A stretch of 64,000 nt of DNA from positions 186,001 to 250,000 of the forward strand of contig CAVXAF010000001.1 of NCBI GenBank assembly GCA_963759735.1. The letters run 5' to 3'. The position numbers were made by a program, and so were the translations under genes. This DNA is from Hyphomicrobium_A sp963759735. GTDB taxonomy: Bacteria > Pseudomonadota > Alphaproteobacteria > Rhizobiales > Hyphomicrobiaceae. Each line of letters opens with the position of its first letter. The first letter of the stretch is position 1. This document shows, piece by piece, positions 46,361 to 55,598 of the stretch. The notes under the pieces were generated by a model. It saw nothing but the letters and a program-made list of their open reading frames with translations. It did no database searches and was not told where the DNA came from.

Positions 46361-47878
46361 CTACTTAACCGGGTCCCAGCCCTGCTCGACCGACGGCTGG
46401 GCCTCGAACGTCTCGGTACGGCCGTCACCGTAGGTAATGCTGAGACCGATCCACTTACGCCGCACTTCCTTATAGTGGACGTTGGGGTCGTAGACGTAGG
46501 CGGCGGCGCCGATCCACTCGGCATCCAGGCGGCCCATCGAGCCCAGGACGGAATAGGCGGCGACGACGAGGTTGCGCCGGGTCGTCTCCAGGTTGACCTG
46601 CGAATTGAGGTATTCGAGCTCGGCGTTGAGGACGTCGAGCAGGGTCCGCTGGCCGACCTTCTCTTCCTCGCGGACGCCTTGCAGCGCCACCTTGTTGGAT
46701 TCGACGGCCACGCGGTCGGATTCCAACTGGGCCCGCGCTGCCTCGAGCTGCGACCAGGAGGCGACGACGTTCTGCGTCTGCTCGGTGCGTACCTGCTCGA
46801 TCTGCTGCAGCAATCCGATGTGGTTCTGCTTGGCCTGGCGCACACGGGCGTAGACGTCGCCCGCCTCATAGATCGGGATGATGGCTCGCCCGACAACGGT
46901 CGAACTTTCGACCTCGTCAGTCAGCTTGGAAGAGCCGAAGCGGTCGTTGTAGCTGGCCTCGAGCTGCACGGTGGGCAACAGCTCGCCACGAATGCGCTCG
47001 ACCAAGTACTTGCCGGACTGCTCGCGGAATAGCGAGGCGACGACCAGCGGATCTTCGTTGTTGCTGACGCCGATGGCGTCCTGCAGCGACTGAGGAAGCA
47101 GGCCCTCCGGCGCGCCCGGCCACGCGAGGCCGCTCGGCGGATGCCCGATGACGAGCTGATAGCTGCCGCGGCTGGTGCGCAGATTGGCGCGGGCCGCGTC
47201 GAGGCGCGACACGGCATCGGCGCGGCGTGCTTCAGCCTGCGCCACGTCCGTGCGCGTGACCTCGCCGACCGCGAAGCGGTCTTGAGCTGCCTTCAGCTCG
47301 CGCGACAGCACGTTGACGTTATTCTCGTTGAGGCGGACCAGCTCCTGGTCGCGCACGACGTCCATATAGGCGGTGACGGCCTGCAGAAGAACGCTGCGCT
47401 CAACGTCGCGCAGCACCTCGCGCTCGGCGCGCACGTTGGCTTCCGCCTCATTCACCGCGTTGTAGGTGCGAAAGCCGCTGAAGATGGGCTGCACGGCATC
47501 AACGCCGTAGCCGCGCGGCTTGGTAACGCCGTCGAGGAAGTTGCTCGGCCGCTGGTCGGTCCGCTCTAGGCCGATGTCGGCATTGCCGGTGACGGTCGGG
47601 CGATAACCAGACATGGCGCGCGCCACGTCTTCGTCGGTCGCCCGTTGAAACGAGCGTTGCGCATCCAGGCGCGGGTTGTAGCCGTAGGCGGCCGAAAGCG
47701 CATCGCGCAGCGACTCTGCCGTAGCCGGCGTAGCGATGCCGGTGGCGAAGCCCACGGCCAGCGCCAGCCAGCCGAATACCGGCCAGGTTACAGTCGAACG
47801 AAACGAACGACGTGCTGACTTCAGACCCAAGTTGCCAACCCACCTTGGTTCGATTTTGTTCTTGATGGCCGTCCGCAT
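46361..47878 (-). CDS. tolC: TolC-family outer membrane efflux protein
   Basis: This 505-residue protein is an outer-membrane channel for type I secretion and drug efflux. It has an N-terminal extension with a hydrophobic leader (FGWLALAVGFATGIATPATA), then the outer membrane efflux repeats: SLRDALSAAYGYNPRLDAQR, ADIGLERTDQRPSNFLDG, VERSVLLQAVTAYMDVVRDQELVRLNENNVNVLSRELKAAQDRFAVGEVTRTDVAQAEARR (first coil) and the second coil with RTLLDVLNAELEYLNSQVNLETTRRNLVVAAYSVLGSMGRL. The pattern matches the pcm-tolC-popZ-valS order of the group. The long leader before the hydrophobic core (about 30 residues) is unusual but seen in close relatives. Confidence 0.93.
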   Translation of the reverse strand: MRTAIKNKIEPRWVGNLGLKSARRSFRSTVTWPVFGWLALAVGFATGIATPATAESLRDALSAAYGYNPRLDAQRSFQRATDEDVARAMSGYRPTVTGNADIGLERTDQRPSNFLDGVTKPRGYGVDAVQPIFSGFRTYNAVNEAEANVRAEREVLRDVERSVLLQAVTAYMDVVRDQELVRLNENNVNVLSRELKAAQDRFAVGEVTRTDVAQAEARRADAVSRLDAARANLRTSRGSYQLVIGHPPSGLAWPGAPEGLLPQSLQDAIGVSNNEDPLVVASLFREQSGKYLVERIRGELLPTVQLEASYNDRFGSSKLTDEVESSTVVGRAIIPIYEAGDVYARVRQAKQNHIGLLQQIEQVRTEQTQNVVASWSQLEAARAQLESDRVAVESNKVALQGVREEEKVGQRTLLDVLNAELEYLNSQVNLETTRRNLVVAAYSVLGSMGRLDAEWIGAAAYVYDPNVHYKEVRRKWIGLSITYGDGRTETFEAQPSVEQGWDPVK

Positions 47879-48131
47879 TACTTCCCCTCAGCCGCACACG
47901 CACGCGGCCCGCTCCGAATCGAAGTGCGGAATCGGAGACGCGTGCTGAGTCTGGGGGTTGGTCAGAGTTTTGTGTAGTACCTGGGGAGCGTCCGGGGAAA
48001 ACCCTTGGTATGGCGTGGCTACAATCCCACACCGTTACGCGGCACGCCGCCGCAGCCCAGCAGCACAACTGCAAGAAATCGCCGCGCAATCGCCGATGCG
48101 CCGACGGTTGCGCGGACGCAAGTGTTCGCGC

Positions 48132-48797
48132 CTACAACACGAACATAGGTGTCTGTGCGAACCCGGGCAGGCAAGGCCCTGTCGCATCGAACGCACGCCA
48201 CGCATCAACCGAGCGTCCGAGTCGCCGCCAGATGGTCGCTTTGCCAAGCCCATCTTCCATCATGATGGCGACGAGCCGCCCGCCGTCCTTCAGCTGATCG
48301 AACAGCACCTCGGGTGCCGCCGTGATCGAGCCCTGCAGCACGATGGCGTCGTAGGGCGCCTTGGCCGGGCAACCGCCGGTCAGCTCAGCCACCACGACAG
48401 CGACATTGCCGAGGGCGAGTTCGGCGAGGTTGCGGCGCGCCTCTCCCGCGAGTTTGGCGTCGCTTTCGAGGGCGACGACCGAGCGGGCCATGCTGGCCAG
48501 GATGGCGGCGGAATAGCCCGTGCCGCAGCCCACATTGAGCACACAGTCTTCGGCGCCGATATCGGCGAGCTGCAAAAGCTTGGCCTCCACGCGGGGGGCC
48601 AGCAGCCAGCGGCGGTCCGGTCCCGGCGGCGTAATCGGGACCGCCTCGTCCATATAGGCGAGCTCGGTCATGGGCGGGGGCACGAAACGCTCACGCGGCA
48701 AATTCCGCATCGCACGCAGGATGCGCCGGTCGGTTACGTCGCTGGTCAGGACCTGGCTCTCGACCATGTTCAGGCGCTGCGTCGCGGCGTCGACCAT
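48132..48797 (-). CDS. protein-L-isoaspartate O-methyltransferase family protein
   Basis: This 221-residue protein is a SAM-dependent methyltransferase of the Pcm family. Motifs include NMVESQVLTSDVTDRRILRAMRNLPRERFVPP at the N-terminus, CVLNVGCGTGYSAAILASMARSVVALESD (SAM motif I) and YDAIVLQGSITAAPEVLFDQLKDGGRLVAI. In the canonical enzyme repair of isoaspartate uses the same fold. It lies upstream of tolC on the same strand. ATG 48797 has GGAGG five bases upstream. Many Hyphomicrobiales carry two such genes, so I do not equate it with the pcm usually next to surE. Confidence 0.85.
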   Translation of the reverse strand: MVDAATQRLNMVESQVLTSDVTDRRILRAMRNLPRERFVPPPMTELAYMDEAVPITPPGPDRRWLLAPRVEAKLLQLADIGAEDCVLNVGCGTGYSAAILASMARSVVALESDAKLAGEARRNLAELALGNVAVVVAELTGGCPAKAPYDAIVLQGSITAAPEVLFDQLKDGGRLVAIMMEDGLGKATIWRRLGRSVDAWRAFDATGPCLPGFAQTPMFVL

Positions 48798-48985
48798 CAT
48801 TTCCTCCGGCATCCGAACCCTGGCGCGGCGCAAAGCTTAGCCGACCGCGCGCCGAAGCGCGACGGGGCGCACTGTCCTACGGCACTCCAGCCCCGCTTAA
48901 TCTGGCCATGCGCGCACTTTCCAGCCCCCAATCGGTATGATACACGGCGCATTCCTTTTTTGGCTCCGGCGTCGCCGGGCCGGAG

Positions 48986-49059
48986 GGCCACGTGACGGAG
49001 TGGTGACGTAGCGGACTGCAAATCCGCGCACCCCGGTTCGATTCCGGGCGTGGCCTCCA
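48986..49059 (+). tRNA. tRNA-Cys (GCA)
   Basis: Acceptor arms GGCCACG (48986-48992) and CGTGGCC (49049-49055) pair perfectly, with discriminator T and encoded CCA at 49057-49059. The anticodon arm is GCGGA-CTGCAAA-TCCGC, so the anticodon GCA reads Cys codons. The T arm CCGG-TTCGATT-CCGG is normal. The overall length of 74 with CCA is standard. Confidence 0.95.
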
Positions 49060-49179
49060 TCCTTTTCATTGTCCTGAGTAGGGCGCGCGGCAAACCGCCG
49101 GCGCGCGGTTGCCTGCACGGCGGGGGCCGCGCATGGCTCCGGGAACGCTTTGTTAGCGCCTGTCGCCGTAGCTGCTCCT

Positions 49180-49767
49180 ATGGCGAATGCCTCGGACATC
49201 GACCCTGCACCTGTTGTGCCTACGCGCCCCGCCGTCAGGCGTTCGCCCCGCAGGCGGGGCAGTGAGCGAGCGCGCAGCGGCGCGTCGAACGCTCGCAGGC
49301 GACTACTGGTGATTCTCTTGTTGGGCTGCCTCGCGTTCATCGCCATAGCCTCCTTCGAACGCCTTACCGCACCTCGTGGAGAGTTGCGCGCCGGTCCCAT
49401 CGCGCTCTGCTCGGTGCTCGAGCGCCGCAACTGCCTGATCGATGGTGACACAGGACGCGATAACGGGCGCAAGTGGCGGCTCATTTCGATCGACACGCCA
49501 GAACTGTCCGAGCCCGCCTGCGAAAAAGAAAGAGTGGTGGCGGTCGCCGCGCGTGACCGGCTGCGCGCGCTGCTGGCCGACGGATTTCGCATCCGCTCCA
49601 GTGGCCGCAGCGATCCGCATGGCCGCGAACTGGTCGATATCGAACTCCCCGGCGGAGGCGATGTAAGCCGCATACTTCTCGATGAGGGCCTCGCCCAGCG
49701 GTGGCCTAATCGTGGCAACGTCTGGTGCGACCGCTACACGGGCAATCCGCGGCGCCCCCGGGGGTGA
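49180..49767 (+). CDS. membrane-anchored thermonuclease-like (SNase fold) protein
   Basis: The protein is about 195 residues. It begins with a basic Pro/Arg-rich segment, has a single membrane helix (LLVILLLGCLAFIAIASF), and then a staphylococcal-nuclease-like domain: NCLIDGDTGRDNGRKWRLISIDTPELSEPAC, RDRLRALLADGFRIRSSGRSDPHGRELVDIEL and SRILLDEGLAQRWPNRGNVWCD. The Asp and Arg expected for calcium binding and catalysis are in the right order (DGDT, DTPE, then R). Calcium-dependent nuclease activity at the periplasmic side is likely but unproven. A TTG start at 49150 would add 10 residues. It sits between tRNA-Cys and tRNA-Asn. Confidence 0.8.
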   Translation: MANASDIDPAPVVPTRPAVRRSPRRRGSERARSGASNARRRLLVILLLGCLAFIAIASFERLTAPRGELRAGPIALCSVLERRNCLIDGDTGRDNGRKWRLISIDTPELSEPACEKERVVAVAARDRLRALLADGFRIRSSGRSDPHGRELVDIELPGGGDVSRILLDEGLAQRWPNRGNVWCDRYTGNPRRPRG

Positions 49768-49961
49768 GACGCTGCGTCGCCGCCGCGTCGAGATAGCGGG
49801 GGCTCCGACAAAGGGCGGGCGCAAACGCGGCGAACCCCTTGATTAAAGGGTGCGATTGTGGGAATGCATGGCCGCCTTGGTGCCAGACACTCCTCGCGCT
49901 AGGCACTGGCTCGGCCCGAGGCTTTCTGCTAAGAGGCCCGACGCCTCGAGACTAGGCATAT

Positions 49962-50036
49962 TCCGCGGTAGCTCAGTGGTAGAGCATCCGACTGTTAATC
50001 GGACGGTCGTAGGTTCGAGCCCTACCCGCGGAGCCA
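49962..50036 (+). tRNA. tRNA-Asn (GTT)
   Basis: Acceptor arms TCCGCGG (49962-49968) and CCGCGGA (50026-50032) pair perfectly, with discriminator G and encoded CCA at 50034-50036. The anticodon arm TCCGA-CTGTTAA-TCGGA gives GTT (Asn). The D arm GCTC-AGTGGTA-GAGC and T arm are normal. Confidence 0.95.
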
Positions 50037-50093
50037 ACTCCTCTCTCCTGTTGCCAGAGACGCTGCCTCAGCCGGTGCCACGTTGATGGTAGC

Positions 50094-51416
50094 TCAGCCG
50101 AGCTTGATGCTGCGGCCGGTCCAGCGTCGATAAATCCATTCGGCAGCAAACGATCCCGCCCCGATGAGCACGAGCGCCACCATCGCCGCCGGCTGCTGCT
50201 CGTAGGTGTAGACGGCGAGGACGGCGAACATGGCAAGACACGTCAGCAGCGACAGCCACACGATGACTGCTTTGGCGCCGGTCTGCTTGAGAACCAGCAG
50301 ATGGCCGCCGTTGACCGCGGCATAGAGGAGAAGGAAGGCAGCGCTGCCCATCATGGCGATGCCGGACAGGTCGAAGAAAAGCATCACCACGACGACGAGC
50401 GCCGCGGTCAGTAAGAGGCCGCCCGTGGCCTGCCTCCATTCAGTGCGCGCAAGTCCCTGCGGGAGTTCGCCGTCGCGGGCGATCATGTAACAGATATTGG
50501 CCGAGCCGAAGAGCGTCGCATTGATGGCTGACGCGGTCGAAAACAGTGCCGCGATGGCGATCAGCCGGAACCCGAGTTCACCCAGGAACGGCTTGGCGGC
50601 TTCGGCCAGTGCGTAGTCCCTCGCCCGCTCGATCTCCGCATTAGAAAGATTGCCCGTCACCGTGATCGACACAGCGAGATACAGCACGATGACGAAGATG
50701 ACGGCGGTGTAGAGCGCCAGCGGCAGCGTGCGGCGCGGATTGCGCATGTCGCCGGCCGCATTGGTGATGAGCCCGAAGCCTTCATAGCCGATGAACAGCA
50801 CGCCGGCGCCGAACAGGATCGATTGCGTCTGCGGCCACAGTGCGGGCGAGAGATTGGCCGGCTGCATGAACCACAACCCAGCGGCCGCGAAGACAACGAG
50901 GATGGCCACCTTGACGGCGACGATGATCGTCTCGCCTTGCCCCATGACCTTGGCGCCGAAGGCATTCAGGATCGTCACCAGAAGGACCGAGCCGATGGCC
51001 AGCGACTTGAGCAGCAGTGGCGACGGCGCATTGGTGATGAACGTCGCCGCGTAGCTGCCGAAGGCCGTCGCATACAGCGCCAGCGAGATGATGTAGCCGG
51101 CCCACATAAAGAGGTTGAGCCCGCCCGTGAAGACGCTGTCGCCGAATGCCTTCACCAGAAAGCTCACCGCTCCGCCGGCGGAGGGGAACGTCGCCCCGAG
51201 CTTGGCGTAGGAATACGTAGACAGCAGCGCCACGACACCGCCGATGGCGAAGGCGAGCCACATGGCGTTGCCGGCCGCCTGCGCGACGACGCCGAGAATC
51301 GAGAATATTCCAGCCCCCACCATGCCACCGATGCCGATGGACACGGCGGCGACCAAGCCGATTTGTCCCCCGCCCGGCTGGGCAGCGGTGGAGACGTTCG
51401 GTGAGCCTGGGGCCAT
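50094..51416 (-). CDS. APC-family amino acid permease
   Basis: This protein of 440 residues is a polytopic inner-membrane transporter of the amino acid-polyamine-organocation superfamily. The first helix carries the family signature SIGIGGMVGAGIFSILG, and about 12 helices follow, including TFPSAGGAVSFLVKAFGD, LFIGYEGFGLITNAAGDMRNPRRTLPLALYTAVIFVIVLYLAVSITV and SAINATLFGSANICYMIARDG. Substrate is an amino acid or amine, but cannot be refined. The start at 51416 (MAPGSPNVSTAAQPGGG) is preferred because the upstream in-frame region is compositionally unlike coding sequence. The gene is monocistronic. Confidence 0.9.
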   Translation of the reverse strand: MAPGSPNVSTAAQPGGGQIGLVAAVSIGIGGMVGAGIFSILGVVAQAAGNAMWLAFAIGGVVALLSTYSYAKLGATFPSAGGAVSFLVKAFGDSVFTGGLNLFMWAGYIISLALYATAFGSYAATFITNAPSPLLLKSLAIGSVLLVTILNAFGAKVMGQGETIIVAVKVAILVVFAAAGLWFMQPANLSPALWPQTQSILFGAGVLFIGYEGFGLITNAAGDMRNPRRTLPLALYTAVIFVIVLYLAVSITVTGNLSNAEIERARDYALAEAAKPFLGELGFRLIAIAALFSTASAINATLFGSANICYMIARDGELPQGLARTEWRQATGGLLLTAALVVVVMLFFDLSGIAMMGSAAFLLLYAAVNGGHLLVLKQTGAKAVIVWLSLLTCLAMFAVLAVYTYEQQPAAMVALVLIGAGSFAAEWIYRRWTGRSIKLG

Positions 51417-51930
51417 GGCGACTTTCGATGCTGTGAATTGGAGACGAGCCGCAACCCTAGGACAAATTCCAGAAGGAAACCTTGCGCGGCGGCGCGCCGT
51501 GCCCTTGTCGCGCCATGGGGCCAACTTCAGCGCGCCTCGATCCCTGCCATGCTCCGCATGGACCGGCCGGCTCGCCGGAGTGCGCACGCGCCAACCGGCC
51601 GGCTCCGCGAAGTCGCGAGTTGGTTGGCGCAACTAAAGCGAGGGGCTGCGGGGCGGGAGGGCCGCGAAGCTATTTTGTTTTTTTGAGCGGCGCCTTGCCG
51701 CCCCGCGGCAGGATTTAAGGCATACCCGCGGCGTTTCAGGAGTTTCCTCCTCCGACATTGCAGTCGGTGGGCGCGGCGAGCCTCAGGCAGTGGCCCGCCA
51801 CGTTATGGTGCCAGTACCCGACACTGCAGCCCGCCCTCGATACAGGTACGTCTCGAGATCGACCCCTCAGCGGGGCGGGATGAGCGGCAGCATACGCGCG
51901 GGTCAATGCGCGGGGATTAGTTTTGGTGCT
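51417..51930. other. 514-bp intergenic region
   Basis: Between the L,D-transpeptidase stop and the permease start I see no supported gene. A TTTTGTTTTTTTGAG tract at 51672-51686 is followed on the plus strand by a small GC-rich palindrome (GCCGC-CCC-GCGGC) at about 51698-51710. The region presumably holds the permease promoter; an unannotated small RNA is possible but not demonstrated. Confidence 0.4.
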
Positions 51931-53334
51931 TCAGGGCGCCAGAGTGACGGTCGGCGGAGGATCGTTGGGGTCGCGATCCATTTCAGCGACCCGATCGGCA
52001 GCGCCGTCGCGGCCGTAGATGTCCGGACGGAAGGCGACCTCGCCGTCTCGCTCGGCCCAGGCGGTGATGTAGGTGAAGTACACCGGCACCGGCCGCGTCA
52101 GGTTGACGTCGACCGCCTGCCCACCTTCGACGATCTGTTGCGCGCGCCCGGGACCCGTCCAGCCCGGTTCATAGCCGGCGAGCCAATCGACGAGATCGAA
52201 TACGCCCTCGACGCGGACGCAGCCGGCGCTGAAAGCGCGCGAGCGCTGCGCGAATAACGGCTTCATCGGCGTGTCGTGCATATAGACCGTATGCTCGTTG
52301 GGCATGTCGATGCGCACCAGCCCGAGTGCGTTCTGCGGACCGGGATCCTGGCGGAACTTGAGCCGCTTGGCCTCGGCCGAATTCCAATCCACGGTCTGCG
52401 GATCGACCTCGTTGACACCCGCTGCATCGAGCACGCGGATCTTCTCGTTCTGCAGGTAGTTCGGCTCTTTCATCAATCGCGGGATGAGATCGAGGTGAGC
52501 AACGCTCTCGGGCACGCGCCAATAGGGGAAGAAGTTGAGGCCGCGGATGGTCGCCTTCACCGACGGCGACTCCCGCTCGACGCGGCCGACGATGACGCGG
52601 TGACGTCGCTGGACCTCGTACTTCTCGACGGCTTCGAGCTGGAAGCCGGGCACGTTGACGAGCACGTAGCGCTCCTCGATCGGCGTCGCCAGCAATTCGC
52701 GCACGCGCCCGACGTTGAGGCGCAGCTGTGCCAGGCGCTCGTCGACCGTCATGTTGAGCGCCGGATAGGTCGAGCGTTCGACGCGGCCGGTGGGGCGCAG
52801 TCCATTGCGACGCTGGAAGTTGCGGACCGCGGCGGCCAGTTCCTCATCGAAGGTGTAGGAATTGTAGTACTGCTCGCGCGGCCTGAAATCGCCACTGGCG
52901 CTCAGGCGGCGACGCAGGATCGGCACGCGGTCGTCGTCTTCGCCGGCGCGCATCATGCGTCCGGCCGGCACGACCGGCCAGCCGCCCTTGTCGGCGATCT
53001 GCTGGTATTTGGCGATGGCGGCTTCCATGGCCGTAATCATCTCGTCCGAACGCATAGGCATGGCGTCGGGTCGCAGATCGTCGAGAGGCTCGGACTGGCG
53101 CGCAGCGCGCTCGCGCTCCCCCGCTTCCTGGCGGCGCCCGGAATAATCCGGCGTCCCCGAGCCGGTGAGGCTCTCCCACCAGTTGGTCTGCGCCGCTTGC
53201 GCGCGCGCCGGATCGGCGAACAGCATGACGCTCAGCAGGGCAGCAATGGCGCACATGGCCAGATTGCGAGGTGTTGCCCCGCGTCCAGCGAGGTACGAAT
53301 CCAAAAGTCGCGCCCGCGCGCGAAATGCCTGCAT
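51931..53334 (-). CDS. L,D-transpeptidase (YcbB/LdtD type)
   Basis: This 467-residue enzyme is of the large YcbB/LdtD type. A membrane or signal segment (NLAMCAIAALLSVMLFADPARA) is followed by an N-terminal helical region, a peptidoglycan-binding-like domain (FDEELAAAVRNFQRRNGLRPTGRVERSTYPALNM), a spacer with LLATPIEERYVLVNVPGFQLEAVEK and the YkuD catalytic domain with HDTPMKPLFAQRSRAFSAGCVRVEG (active His and Cys). It makes 3-3 cross-links in the periplasm. GGGAAG precedes ATG 53334. It is the second clear YkuD enzyme in the window; the third is at 62-63.6 kb and is similar in architecture. Confidence 0.92.
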   Translation of the reverse strand: MQAFRARARLLDSYLAGRGATPRNLAMCAIAALLSVMLFADPARAQAAQTNWWESLTGSGTPDYSGRRQEAGERERAARQSEPLDDLRPDAMPMRSDEMITAMEAAIAKYQQIADKGGWPVVPAGRMMRAGEDDDRVPILRRRLSASGDFRPREQYYNSYTFDEELAAAVRNFQRRNGLRPTGRVERSTYPALNMTVDERLAQLRLNVGRVRELLATPIEERYVLVNVPGFQLEAVEKYEVQRRHRVIVGRVERESPSVKATIRGLNFFPYWRVPESVAHLDLIPRLMKEPNYLQNEKIRVLDAAGVNEVDPQTVDWNSAEAKRLKFRQDPGPQNALGLVRIDMPNEHTVYMHDTPMKPLFAQRSRAFSAGCVRVEGVFDLVDWLAGYEPGWTGPGRAQQIVEGGQAVDVNLTRPVPVYFTYITAWAERDGEVAFRPDIYGRDGAADRVAEMDRDPNDPPPTVTLAP

Positions 53335-53556
53335 GAAATCTTCCCGATTCTGCTCAAGCCGCAAACGTCGCTTACGGCCATCGACCGCAACCCCTGCAAA
53401 GCGGTCGCGTCCCACTGGAGCTAACGCCAAGTGCCTCAATAGCCGTCAGGATATGGCCAAACCAAGACGCCATCGAGCGGTTAGATCGTCTCAGCTTGCG
53501 ATGGCGCCGCAGCGATGCGATTTGGGCGCCCGCGTCCACAGGTTCAAGCGTGCGTG

Positions 53557-54593
53557 TCAGGAAATGTGGTCCCAACCCGTCTTCGTGAATATCAAGGGCG
53601 CACCGTCGTCATCCGTGGCGCTTATGCCCGCGCTCGCTGGACCGATGCTGCCAATGCACGTGACGCGTGTGCCCGCCTTTGCTGCAAGCCGTTCGAACTC
53701 GTGGCTCATCGTCGGCGGGACTGTTGCCAGGACCTCATAGTCCTCTCCGCCGCTCATCAGATCGGCCAGACTGGCGCCTCCAGCGGCGATGATGGCCCGC
53801 GCCGGACCTGAGAGGGGCACCTGGCTCGCCGCGATATGCCCACCGACGCCCGAAGTCCGACACAGGCGGGCGAAGTCCTTCATTAGCCCATCCGAGATGT
53901 CGATGGCCGCCGAGGCACAGGCGCGCAGAGGCGCAATGATGCCGACGTGGGGATGCGGACGGGAAAACTTCCCCTCAAGATATCGTTTCCCTTCCGCGTC
54001 GAGCTGATAGCGGACCGACGGCGTTGGATCGAGGCGCAGAGCCAGGCCCATCGTTGCATCGCCGATGCTGCCGGTGACGTAGACGTTATCTCCGGCTTTT
54101 GCGGTGGATCGCATTACCATCGCACCGGCCGGGACAGTGCCGAACGCGGTGATCGATACGCTCAGCGGCCCCGGCGTGCGGTCGGTGTCGCCGCCGGCCA
54201 GCCGGCAACCGAAGGCTTGCTGCGCGGCCCCCAGACCATCGGCGAAGGCACGCAGCCACGCGCCGTCGGGCGCTCACGCGGCAGCGCCAAGCTCATCAGA
54301 TAGGCAAGCGGCGTGGCGCCCTTGGCGATGAGGTCCGATACGTTGACCGCAAGCGCTTTCCAGGCGATGGCGCCGGGATCCTCGCCGGGCACGAAATGCA
54401 CGCCCTCGATCAGCGCGTCGGTGGTGACGATGAGTTCGGACCCGGGCGGGGGTGCAATGACGGCGCAATCGTCCTTCAGGCTGAGCGCGCCGGGAAATTC
54501 CGCAGCCAAGGGCGCCCAATATTTGGCGATCAGCGCTTCTTCGCCGCCGCTGTCGCCAGCGCCAGCGGGTGGATCATTTGGATCGGGTGTCAT
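53557..54593 (-). CDS. thiL: thiamine-monophosphate kinase, one frameshift
   Basis: Two frames make one ThiL protein of about 345 residues that phosphorylates thiamine monophosphate to thiamine diphosphate. The N-terminal frame begins MTPDPNDPPAGAGDSGGEEAL and includes LSLKDDCAVIAPPPGSELIVTTDALIEGVHF and AIAWKALAVNVSDLIAKGATPLAYLMSLALPRE. The downstream frame includes RAFADGLGAAQQAFGCRLAGGDTDR, GDNVYVTGSIGDATMGLAL, AAIDISDGLMKDFARLC and ADLMSGGEDYEVLATVP. Adding one base near 54259-54268 joins them. The gene overlaps nusB by 20 bases and is the last of the riboflavin/nusB operon. Confidence 0.9.
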
Positions 54594-55086
54594 TGCGGTC
54601 AAATTCGCCGGTGCGCAGCTGACGCGCCAGCTTGTCGAGCACGCCGTTGACCACTTTGGGCTCGTCCTCGGAGAAGAACGAGTGGGCGACGTTGATATAC
54701 TCGTTGATGACAACGCGACCCGGCACGTCGGGGCGCTCCATCAGCTCGAAAACACCGGCGCGCAGGATGGCGCGCACGATCGCGTCGATGCGCACCAGTC
54801 GCCAGCCTTCGGCGAGCTGATGGTCGACAAGCGGATCGATGTCGCGCTGGCGACGCACGACGCCGCGCAGCAGTTCGGCAAAGAAGGCCGGATCCGCGCC
54901 AGCTGCGGCCTCATCGCCCGGTGGGCGGGGAAAGCGCAGGCTCACGAACTCGTCGATCACCGCATTGAGGTCGGTGCCGGCGAGGTCCATCTGGTACAGG
55001 CCCTGCACCGTGGCGACGCGCGCCGCCGTGCGTGGCGGCAGAGCGATCTTGCCGGTCTTCGGCGTGGCTTTGCTGGCAGCTGTCAT
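54574..55086 (-). CDS. nusB: transcription antitermination protein NusB
   Basis: This 170-residue all-helical RNA-binding protein binds BoxA with NusE and supports rRNA antitermination. The family core is clear: RTAARVATVQGLYQMDLAGTDLNAVIDEFV, PAFFAELLRGVVRRQRDIDPLVDHQLAEGWRLVRIDAIVRAILRAGVFELM and PGRVVINEYINVAHSFFSEDEPKVVNGVLDKLARQLR. It overlaps ribH by four bases and thiL by 20, indicating one transcript. N-terminal 20 residues are variable and basic. Confidence 0.95.
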   Translation of the reverse strand: MTAASKATPKTGKIALPPRTAARVATVQGLYQMDLAGTDLNAVIDEFVSLRFPRPPGDEAAAGADPAFFAELLRGVVRRQRDIDPLVDHQLAEGWRLVRIDAIVRAILRAGVFELMERPDVPGRVVINEYINVAHSFFSEDEPKVVNGVLDKLARQLRTGEFDRNDTRSK

Positions 55087-55595
55087 GCGCTCTGTCCCTC
55101 GAACGCGCGCTGAAGTTCAACGAGCCGCAGACAGGCGCGCGCCGCATCTCCGCCTTTGCCGCCGCGGGCCCGCGCCAGCGCCTGTGCTTCGGTATCGACC
55201 GTCAGGATGCCGTTGCCCAGCGGCACCGCGTGGCGGACGGCGACGTCCATGAGCCAGTGATTGGCGTTGTTGCAGACGATGTCGTAGTGCGAAGTCTCGC
55301 CGCGAATGACACAGCCGAGCGCGATGACGCCGTCGAACTTGCCGTTGGCGGCACGGCGCGGAACGAGCCCGGCGGCGGTCGCTTGCACCAGGACCTGGGG
55401 TATCTCAAGCGCGCCCGGCACGCTGGTACGGTCGTAGTCGACGCCCTGCGCCTCGAGCGCATCGCGCGCGCCGGCAAACAGCAGGTCGGCGATCTCGTCG
55501 TAGTAGCGCCCTTCGATGATCAGCACGCGCATGCGTATGCCGCCGTCGGGGCCGCGGGCCGTGCTGCGCGTCGGACGATCAACCTTGACGATCAT
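55083..55595 (-). CDS. ribH: 6,7-dimethyl-8-ribityllumazine synthase
   Basis: This 170-residue enzyme forms lumazine from the dihydroxybutanone phosphate and a pyrimidine, the step before riboflavin synthase. The sequence has VLIIEGRYYDEIADLLFAGARDALEAQGVDYDRTSVPGALEIPQ, FDGVIALGCVIRGETSHYDIVCNNANHWLMDVAVRHAVPLGNGILTV and a C-terminal helix. The His in GETSHYD and the surrounding phosphate-binding residues are present. It starts three bases after the ribBA stop and overlaps nusB by four bases, typical of the operon. Confidence 0.95.
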   Translation of the reverse strand: MIVKVDRPTRSTARGPDGGIRMRVLIIEGRYYDEIADLLFAGARDALEAQGVDYDRTSVPGALEIPQVLVQATAAGLVPRRAANGKFDGVIALGCVIRGETSHYDIVCNNANHWLMDVAVRHAVPLGNGILTVDTEAQALARARGGKGGDAARACLRLVELQRAFEGQSA

Positions 55596-55598
55596 CGC

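Noticed and set aside
52276..53424. Long open frame on the plus strand across the L,D-transpeptidase gene
   Set aside because: It is antisense to a well-supported YkuD gene, has no recognisable domains and is expected in GC-rich coding DNA.
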